Source: Tubiluchus corallicola
Taxonomy: Eukaryota > Priapulida > Priapulimorpha > Priapulimorphida > Tubiluchidae
Direction: 5' to 3'
DNA: 60,000 nt
Assembly (NCBI GenBank): GCA_030141605.1
Contig: JAQGDQ010000003.1
Coordinates: forward strand, 1,323,501 to 1,383,500
Every line of letters begins with the position of its first letter. Position 1 is the stretch's first letter. Of this stretch, positions 52,224 through 60,000 are shown piece by piece. The translations under genes were made by a program, and so were the position numbers. The notes below the pieces were generated by a model, which saw nothing but the letters and a program-made list of their open reading frames with translations, did no database searches and had not been told where the DNA came from.

Positions 52224-52257
<34 letters not shown>

Positions 52258-55200
52258 CTATACTGCTTGTTACGGTATGGAAAATCACTAGGATAACTTG
52301 TATGTTTTAGAAATTTGCTGTGATATTTGCCCATTGGCTTTTGCTTTTTTAAAATACTTTTTCTTCTATGAGTTCCATGAACCAGCAATTTATCAAAATA
52401 CTTTTTCAAAGCATTTGTAGAATTTTAACCAAAGTCATAATTTTTTTTACAAACTTTATAAGATTTCTGTTTTACCATCGACAGATTTAAATTTGTATAA
52501 TAATGCTTACAGCAATTCGATTTGTAACAGCGAATGTAATGTTGTACTACAATTTTCTGTTTTACTAACATATTCAACTAATGTATACTCACAGTTTCAG
52601 TGCATATGTTGACTGTAGGCTATTGCATAAAGTTTTTAAATAAGAAAAAATTTCACACTTCTGCAAAAAGCTGCCTGTCTGTGTGTGAATACCAACCTCA
52701 TTTTGAATATTTTCATGTTTTGATAAAATGAAATTTGTACAAATTCTTAATAGGAATGTAGTATTTCACAATGATAGCAGTGACAGTGCAATGAAAATAC
52801 ATTAGGCATGTGACAAATCAGAGTTTGTGTTTTGTGGGATATCTTAGAGGCACATCAGTCTCAGCATATACATGCAAATTGAGTAGACCTTGCCACTGAA
52901 TAGCATAATGCTAGTCCTGACCATTTTAAATAACACTTCTTTTTATTGAACTGCCAATTTGTGCAGAAACTGTATTAATTGATATGTAGGGCTAATACAC
53001 CTAAATCTTAAAACAGATGTGTCAGCATATATGTGCCACCTACTGTGTATCAGCAAAGGAAGTTAAGGCTTCAAATAGATTTGCGTGTACACTTTTAGGT
53101 CCTAGATGCATCCCTATCAAATTAAAGAGGTGCTTCCTTGGGTAAAACTTTAAACTTAGTTGTTTTACAAAATCTAGGTGTGATAAAGAGAGCCTACAAT
53201 AACATTTTTTGCAATCCTCAGTGCAAAATTTAACAATAAGTTAATATAAAAGTTTATGCATTAAACTTCTTTTGTCAGGACTTTCACTGCTACCAGAATC
53301 AAATTCACATGCAGCAGCTGCCATTCTAAGGACGCCCTTTTTAGAATGAAACTGAAAACGAAGTTGAACTGATGTTACTGTGTGAATCACAGACAGGATG
53401 CTATTATTATTTCTTCGTGGATATCCCATGAAGCGATAGTCTTTAATAATAATCAGCAACTCAACTCACCACCAATAAATGGTTTTAGACAATCAGAAAA
53501 TTGATAAAAGTTACGCGTGAAACTCTGGGAAGTACTGTACTACAGTGTACACACTGCCAACACCCCAAATACTCTCTCATAAAGAGTATTTAAACTCAGC
53601 TTCGCTAGGTCTGCTAACTGTATGTGTACGATTTACTCCTACATTGTTTGTGTGTGACAAAACATAATAGCACAGTCAGAACAGTATCGCGGGAGATTTA
53701 AAATGAAAGGAACAGGAATTTCTTTCAAAGCGAGTATGATATGCGATTAACATTGCTATAAACTAATATAATTTTTAAGGCATTTTTTCTGGAAACCACT
53801 TAACATGAAACTTTATGCGAAACTTCATTACATGAAACCAAGACTTCCATAGAAAGTAACGTAAAAGAATTGAGACACGTTCCAGAGGCAAAAATCAATG
53901 CTGCTTAAATCATATAACTTAAACACTTTACGAGTTTTGTTTGTGTTTCTATTGATGAATTTCTTTCTGCTTGCTTGAAACCATCTATATATCTTACTCA
54001 CCATTACCTAACTATAGCGGTTTCTCTTTCGTCAACGTTTAAGCCTGGGTAGCTGTTAAACATTAAACACAGCAGAGTCAATGCCAAGCCCTGCACAACC
54101 TTGGGAAATTTGTCTAGGTAGTTAGTATTGTTGCTGTAGCAACACGTTGCACATATAAAGTTTGCTCACAGGTCTCAATTGATATAAACAGCTAGCATTT
54201 AGTAGTCAGTTGGGAAGCAAAAACATGTAATAATTACACTGTTTACAAATAATTCAATATGTACTGTTTTAATGCATCAAATTAGGTAAAAATGTTGTTG
54301 ATAAAATAAAAAATTGCCTTGAGCAAAGGAAAAAAATCATTGTTAAAATGAAAAGTGCGTCACTAAGTGAAAAAAAGGTGTCAAAAGCAACGTTAAAATG
54401 AAACATCGCTCAATGGGGAGTCACTAAGCGAGGACTTACTGTACTAATATATAAGATTTTTGGCCCTTTATTTCTTTCTTACACCTGAAGATAACTTACA
54501 GCAATAGTTTGACATTATGTGTTTTTCGTTTTTCTCTGTTTTTTGACTATGGAATTTTCAAATTCATGTTTGTTAAGCTCTATCAAATATAGCTATAAAA
54601 CGTTTTAAATAATGAACATTGATTCAGTGTTACAAGAAAAAGGCCTACAAACGTTCAGCAGAAATCTTAAGCACAGATACATATTTGTAATGATTCAATT
54701 GTATTACCCAGTGGAACTAATATGTATCATATATAAGCATAAGTATAAAATATATCCGATAATACAGCTGTATGTGGACACTACAGGCATTCCAGTAACC
54801 GCCACTTCTACATATCACCAACATATGGCTAGCGAACAAACTAGAGATAACTTTTTTTGTTTGCACATGCAACTAGTTAGCACTAAGATAGAGAAAACTA
54901 TGGACAAAAAGCTAGATAGCTTCCCCTGGTATTTCACAGGTAGGTAAGCATCCCTAATACGATATAGATATATCATAGGTATATCAATTGTACTAACGGT
55001 GTGTTTATTTTCAATAGATATTGCTGTCTGTGAACGGCTATCTGTGATTTGAAATTTCTTTTTTAAGTGAAATAAGTAATTGTCTTTGTATTCTATGTCT
55101 TTAATGACACGGCTGTCATGCAGACAGGCCTGACATTACGCTCACGTCAGTTTTCTGACACCATGCCGGGATATATACCAAATTTACCAATCTAGTTCCA

Positions 55201-55525
55201 ACCTAAGCAGTATGCAGCGAGGTTGAGCATATTGCTTCGGTACACGGCGTGGCGGTAGACGCCGCCACAGTACACAGGGAAGACAAGCAAGCGCGAACGT
55301 CCCATGCAGTTTACTGTTAGTAATAGAATATTTATAGAGACTGACGCTTTACACAATAATTACAAGCCCATAAATAAACTAACATTTTTCTGAGTAGGCA
55401 ATTTGTACAACAGGGGCTGGGCCGTCGTCCTGCGAAACTGGTGTTACATCTTTCCATTCTGGTCTATCTCTATAAAATATCCAGCTATTTTCTGCACTTT
55501 TGTCGAAGTTATCGGCTTCAGACAT
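46896..55525 (-). CDS. FNTA: Protein farnesyltransferase / geranylgeranyltransferase I alpha subunit
   Basis: Eight minus-strand exons in gene order: 55525-55384, 51877-51763, 51241-51137, 50828-50718, 49965-49804, 49385-49323, 47718-47544, 47009-46896. They join in phase to 987 nt and 328 aa, shorter than the human protein mainly for want of the Pro-rich N-terminus. The alpha subunit pairs with FNTB or PGGT1B in the cytosol to attach farnesyl or geranylgeranyl groups to CaaX cysteines. Typical blocks are [33 protein letters not shown] and five PPTA repeats: [45 protein letters not shown] and [10 protein letters not shown]. The C-terminus has [18 protein letters not shown] and [15 protein letters not shown]. 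The start MSEADNF is the first ATG of the frame. The intron 5 donor (GTCTGT) and intron 1 donor (GTTAGT) are weak but demanded by the homology. Confidence 0.95.
52122..52227. repeat. Long inverted repeat (hairpin) with CA/TG arms
   Basis: The left arm (52122-52167) runs from TTGTATTTAATACATAT through TG repeats to GCGTTTGTGTC. The right arm (52184-52227) is its reverse complement apart from different repeat lengths. The loop of about 16 bases is TA-rich. Low-complexity and unique arm parts both match. It lies in FNTA intron 1. Confidence 0.9.
52228..52255. repeat. (TA)n microsatellite
   Basis: A pure TA run directly abutting the right arm of the inverted repeat. Confidence 0.95.
54340..54443. 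mobile_element. Terminal part of a probable Tc1/mariner-type MITE
   Basis: The reverse complement of the end reads TACAGTAAGTCCTCGCTTAG and continues with GTGACTCCCC. This TA-CAGT start with GCTTAGTGAC sub-terminal motifs, repeated at 54358-54370, is typical of mariner-like MITEs. The other end was not found, so it may be a half copy. FNTA intron 1. Confidence 0.4.
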
Positions 55526-56570
55526 GACAAAAATTGCAAAATCACACAAAAGTACTACAAACCACACGCTAACCCAATGCCAACTGTATCATAAAGTGAA
55601 CTATGATTTTGATTCAATGACGATTTGGTAGTAAAATTTTATTCACGCTTGCTTTATTGTGCATCTAAGATAGAACCAATAAACTGACACCTTACAAATC
55701 ATTTCATTGAATGCAACAAAATTAATAACACATCTTTTAATGAGTGACAACTATCAGTTGTCAACTAATAAGTTAATTAAAATAAGAAAGTGGAATGTAG
55801 TAATAAGTGACCCAGTAAACTAAAAGTAACAATCGTAACAAAACATACAAACTAAGTCATGTGCAAAAATTGACATTAATTATTACTTGAATAGAGAAAT
55901 TATTACTGAGAAATTATTGTGTAAATTTCTGTGGAAATGTAAAGCTTATTTCTTGAGATTATAGCTTATTTACGGCCGTTACAGTAAGATATAAGACATA
56001 TTTATTTCACACATGTGATAGAATACAACTTAGACGCTAATGAAACTATTTTTTATAGAAGAAAATGTGTGAGGGCAGTGTACGACCATAGGAGTCCTAA
56101 AACCACTCCCCTTATATATTGTTCATTTACAAAATTTAGTTTTTGTTAGCTTGGCTCAACGTAAAACAGGTCATCATTAAAAAAATAATATTAGCATATT
56201 TTTATAGGCCTATTATAAAATTCAAATGCATGTTAATCTACATGAATAATTTTTGGAATAAGATGGATGATAATGGTAGGTAAGTTAAGTAAAATTATGT
56301 TTCGAAATCGGTAAACTCAATCACAAAGGTGTCACAAAAACAAAGGTATAAGAAAAAACTAATCTTCAATGTATTACTGCTCGCTATAAATGGTTCGGTT
56401 AAAAACAAGAAGATTCTGTTTAATTTCAGGTATCGATGAGAATGAAATGAAAGTAACAATTATTTGTATTATATCAACTAGTACTAAGAAAAACCACACT
56501 TGCAGAAAAAAATGGTGAAAAGACACATACATGAGTCTATGAAAAAAAGAATTTAAAGGGATTTAAAGTA
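55526..56570. other. FNTA upstream flank
   Basis: AT-rich, without recognised exons. The FNTA promoter should lie at the left end. No RNA gene was seen. Confidence 0.35.
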
Positions 56571-56574
56571 ATTA

Positions 56575-56910
56575 CCAGGTAGAAAAGTTGCAGCATCTAG
56601 AAGGAGAGAAAGAACAAAGACATTGGAGGTAAACATTGTTCCCATGTAGTATCTAAATTTTTTCACTGCTGTGGTCAGAGATGGTATCGTAGATATACCT
56701 TGTGGAAGGGAGTTCCACAATTTAGTGCCTGTATGTTGTAGTGTTTTTAATATATGTGATGTATTGAATCTAGGTTGTTAATCATGACCCCCTGTAGCAG
56801 ATCTTGTGCTGTTAGTGTGGATGTCTTGAATCTTGGCATAATAGTTAGTGTATAGGTCAAGAAGAGAGTTGTTCCTGAAACACATCAGTAGAACGGCGAT
56901 GTGGTAATAC
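56575..56910 (-). pseudogene. 3' end of a decayed LINE ORF, minus strand
   Basis: The minus-strand translation has TRSATGG, then QHTGTKLWNSLPQGI followed by a Lys/Phe-rich KKFRYYMG. The G-x-K-L-W-N-S-L-P pattern with a downstream Phe-Lys helix is the usual C-terminal block of Jockey/CR1/Rex-group LINE reverse transcriptases. Stops interrupt it. It differs from the copy at 29-30 kb, so it is a separate family or an older copy. Confidence 0.6.
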
Positions 56911-57288
56911 CCCTCTGAATAAGCCACTCGATCCTTAGACGATGGTGGTAAATTCTAGAGCACTCACGACAGTAAGAAGCGAGGTGAAGAATTCCGTTTT
57001 AGACACTGGGCTGTCAGGATGTAGAGATGTTGCGATCTGGGCACCGACCTGTGAAGATCGAGGTTACACCCCAGCATGGAGCTGTTAAAACTTTGTTGTG
57101 TGTTGCTATTGTACATGCCTAGAGGTGTCAGATCTCAGTTAAGCAGCATTAGCTGAAACAGAGTGTTTATGCGTTATAAACTCTAGATAATTTAAGAGCA
57201 ACTCAAGATGATTTATATTTCGTATGCACCACTCTAAGATGAGATCATGATGTTAGAACACTAAGATATTATTTTTAACGGCTAGATG

Positions 57289-57371
57289 TTAGTAACCTTA
57301 TTCTTCTAATGTATGTCTTTATGTCACATGATATCACATGAAGACATACAGCAGAAGCATAAGGTTACTAA
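57289..57371. ncRNA. Imperfect long hairpin, pre-miRNA-like
   Basis: The arm 57289-57324 pairs with 57336-57371: 33 of 36 positions pair (one T-G wobble), with mismatches at 57302 and 57308-57309. The loop is 11 bases (CACATGATATC). The size (83 nt), near-continuous stem and small internal loops fit a microRNA precursor on either strand. A short palindromic MITE could look the same. Expression cannot be judged. Confidence 0.4.
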
Positions 57372-58806
57372 GAATGTACGTATCGTCTTCTTCTTCACAA
57401 AAACTTTTTCTGTTTAGCTACTCAATTTGTTCAGGACACAAAGATATTGTATTCTCCATACAGCTGACATCACGAGCCATAAACAGAAACAAACCACAAC
57501 AAACAAAGAACATTTAACACCCCCCCAACCATACCACACAAAAAATTACAGTTGAATGCATGTTGTGTGATATTCATAAAATTTTAGCTAGCCACTTACG
57601 TTCATTCCTTTGTTCCTGTATATTCTGTCAGTTGAGTCGATTGGTTTTAAGCACAAAGTATATATAGCTTGGTAATTAAGTGTGAATTAATAGTTTCGGT
57701 CAAAAAGTCGTGTAAGTTAATAATTCAATCCATAAAATTAATGCCGTGCTTACAACTCGTCAGTGGACAAAGATTTAGCAATAATGTAAGCTTCCAGTTA
57801 TTTGCACGTCAAAATTTAATTTAAATATTTCCGTTGTTACTCGATCATTACCGCTACTTGTTCTAATAGTTTCAACCAAAGAATAGCATATATAGCATAA
57901 ATATCATATCATAAATAGCATATCTCTCAGAATAGGTAATTGTAAGAGTATAATTATTATTCGTTTTTTTATTTAATGACTACTGGTCCTTTTAGTGAAT
58001 AGTACCCGCAAGCTGCAACCTGGTCCCGTAGCTGCAGAATCGCGGACGCCAGACTAGCGGCTGACGGTAAAATCAATTTTTTTATTACAGTGGTCTGTAC
58101 AGCTTGTTATTTTTGTGCAATGTAAGGGTGCGTCAGTTAACTGAATTTTCATATTGGGTACTGTATTTCTGTACAGCGACGTTAGTGTAGGTTTGCGTTT
58201 TAGTTGAATTTTAATACAAATTCCAGTGATATGCCTAATTTGAAGACAGTTTAACTAACACAATGTACGATTTAGTTCGCTTAAATTATATTTTATAATA
58301 AGAAAAGCTCATCAGTAGAATCGTTTAAGTGTTCGTGATATTCTAATATTTGTGACAGTTGTATTTAATTATATACGTTAAGAATTTACTATGACTATGA
58401 ATTTATTTTTACACATCAAAAAAACATTATCAGACACATCAATAAATTTAAAATAAAACAATTTGATTAGTGCGAGGCGAGTGTACGACCATTTTGGCCA
58501 TTAACACACTCACCTTACTTAAATGAAATAATTATAATTATGCATGCTTTCGTAGAAGTGTAATAACAACAATGGCGTGAGGGCAATAAAACTGAAAGTT
58601 GAGAAAGGAAAACATAATTATGTAATTACAATTTCGAGCGAGCCATCAGAGTGAAAAAAATTTAAATAGTTACGAATTTGAAATATCTGTCAGCACATCA
58701 ACAAGCAGTAATATAACTGCATATTATATGTAAATAATGTATACTATAGTACAATAATGATCCTTTTACAAAATGATTATTTTTATATCTTTGACAATAT
58801 TACATC
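57372..58806. other. Intergenic stretch without recognised genes
   Basis: AT-rich. A slightly GC-rich patch at 58005-58060 (CCCGTAGCTGCAGAATCGCGG) stands out but has no assignable function. Confidence 0.35.
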
Positions 58807-58880
58807 TAAGTAAGTAAATAAGTAAGTATCTTTATTAATGACCTTTTTACAAGAAAAACACAGAGCATAAAACGATAATA
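58807..58880 (-). repeat. (AAGT)n run and possible LINE 3' end
   Basis: AAGTAAGTAAATAAGTAAGT is followed by ATCTTTATTAATGACC. Read on the minus strand this is a 3' end ending in an (ACTT)n tail, similar in kind to the tails of the 147-bp repeat at 12 kb. Confidence 0.4.
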
Positions 58881-58997
58881 TGGTACAAAGTGACAAAATT
58901 ATTAAATGAATAAATTATCTGAGTTAATGATAGTCAAGTGATTGTTGAAAGGGTGGCGAAAAACTAAAAATTACCTAAAGGTTACAGCAACTCGATA

Positions 58998-59507
58998 ATT
59001 GCTAATTGGACAGCACGTTATTATTTCAAATGAAATGAATGATACGTTAAACTAAAGAAAACCAACAATGGTTCTATTTGACCTTCTCAAGGTAGGGTTA
59101 GGATTTTCTTCGACATGAATAGCATTTGGCGATTTCGCAGGTAACACATCTTTACATGTGTCAGGACCTTTCACTACAAAAGGTTTTGGGATTTACAGTT
59201 TGTTCTACAAAAGTGTTTACAGTAGCAGTAGAGGGCATATTAATATCAGGATGTAACTGTACATGGGACAGGAACATTACAACTGATTTTGGTTCAATTA
59301 CACTATACTTAACATGCGGCTCTTTGCCAACGTTCAGTTCACAGTCACGTCTATCATAATCATGCATCAAATGATCAGCATGTACAAATCGAACAATATT
59401 ACCAGGTAGTTTAACTAAGTACGTTAGAGGACCCTTGATTTCAGTTCTTATTATTGCTAATTGGACAGCACTTTATTATTTCAAATGAAATGAACGATAT
59501 GTTAAAC
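58998..59507. repeat. 55-bp direct repeats flanking an integrase fragment
   Basis: ATTGCTAATTGGACAGCAC...GTTAAAC occurs at 58998-59052 and at 59453-59507, differing at only a few positions. The unit length is 455. Either a tandem duplication lost most of one copy, or two transposon pieces recombined. Confidence 0.8.
59161..59457 (-). pseudogene. Ty3/gypsy retrotransposon integrase C-terminal fragment
   Basis: The minus-strand frame begins ...RTEIKGPLTYLVKLP and RFVHADHLM, the G-P-x-x-Y-x-V-x-L ... R-x-H-x-D-x-L block that ends Ty3/gypsy integrases. A polar tail to a stop near 59161 follows. No reverse transcriptase, protease or LTR was found nearby; the rest may be lost or outside the window. 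Confidence 0.6.
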
Positions 59508-59799
59508 AAGGAATTATGGCGTGATTCTAAATTCCATATTCTTACATGTGTTCTCTGTTCCAGGCGTCACTAGTTAACTCGCATCATTAATCACAAAATT
59601 TCATGCAAGTACAACATTTATCAATCCTAAACATTATAATACTCATGGTGATTTATTACTACAGTGCTACTACTCCTCACAAAAATCTACCATGTATGGC
59701 TTGGGACGGTCCTGCGGAATGTTCAGCAAGATAGACGGCACGTACAGCAATTTTTGGTGTATATCATCATTAAATGGGTTAAGCAGTTATTAACTAAGT

Positions 59800-60000
59800 C
59801 AGCAGATACGTTCAAATCAATGAATAAGTAGCTAAGTCATTCAGTTAGTCATTGAAGAGGTTAACAATGAGTAGGTTAGTCAGTCATTTACGTTAGTTAC
59901 CAGTAAGTAATTGGGAGATTAATCACTTGCTGAATCTTAATTACCTGATTAGTTGACATGAATAAGTCCATAGACCCACTTGTCTGATGTGACTAAATTA
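59800..60000. repeat. Degenerate GTTAGTCA/AAGTAA-rich sequence
   Basis: Short related words (AGTTAGTCA, GTTAGTCAGTCATT, AAGTAATT) recur irregularly up to the window edge. Low complexity, no gene. Confidence 0.4.

Noticed and set aside
54612-54947. 111-codon plus-strand frame in FNTA intron 1
   Set aside because: Has an ATG and ends near a donor-like GTAGGT, but no family resemblance, no partner exons, and an AT-rich, low-complexity residue mix.
1-60000. CRISPR array, bacterial operon or phage-type defence system
   Set aside because: The window is intron-bearing animal DNA. No spaced identical short repeats or prokaryotic gene layout were seen.

Overview
The window is nuclear DNA of an animal. 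The genes have GT-AG introns, the DNA is AT-rich (judged by eye), about 55-60 kb holds only five protein genes, and all five are animal or general eukaryotic families. Frequent TAGGCCTA-type palindromes, tRNA-derived SINE-like pieces, cut-and-paste transposon remnants and broken LINEs fit an invertebrate. I lean to a marine deuterostome, possibly a tunicate, but that is an impression and nothing here proves the phylum.

Layout: 1-4 kb is non-genic (LINE tail, CA microsatellite, hAT-like non-autonomous element, pyrimidine-rich tract). From 4041 to 21077 (+) lies a 13-exon gene for a secreted astacin metalloprotease with propeptide, catalytic, EGF, CUB, long Ser/Thr-rich and TSP1 parts. The exons join in frame to 1254 residues. 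Its introns hold a MITE-like element, microsatellites and a three-copy 147-bp tandem repeat. Next come a duplicated non-coding segment and a second copy of the MITE-like repeat. An intronless CCDC42-type coiled-coil gene (+) follows at 24789-25739. From 26 to 32 kb the sequence is non-genic: a degenerate tandem repeat, a decayed LINE and a SINE-like piece. TAF11 (+, 2 exons, 255 aa) and FBXW9 (+, 9 exons, 423 aa) then lie head to tail at 32.1-44.3 kb. FNTA, the alpha subunit of protein farnesyltransferase and geranylgeranyltransferase I (-, 8 exons, 328 aa), faces FBXW9 tail to tail at 46.9-55.5 kb. The last 4.5 kb is transposon debris, including a LINE end and a Ty3/gypsy integrase tail, plus a striking 36-bp imperfect hairpin at 57.29-57.37 kb.

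The five genes have unrelated jobs: extracellular proteolysis, sperm flagellum or cilium structure, basal transcription, SCF-type substrate recognition and protein prenylation. They do not look like a cluster or operon. I found no clearly new biological system. The best leads are the pre-miRNA-like hairpin, the long Ser/Thr-rich astacin, a MITE that appears to supply the FBXW9 poly(A) signal, and several undescribed-looking local repeats. Exon joins were worked out by hand from splice sites, reading phase and family similarity; no alignment was run.
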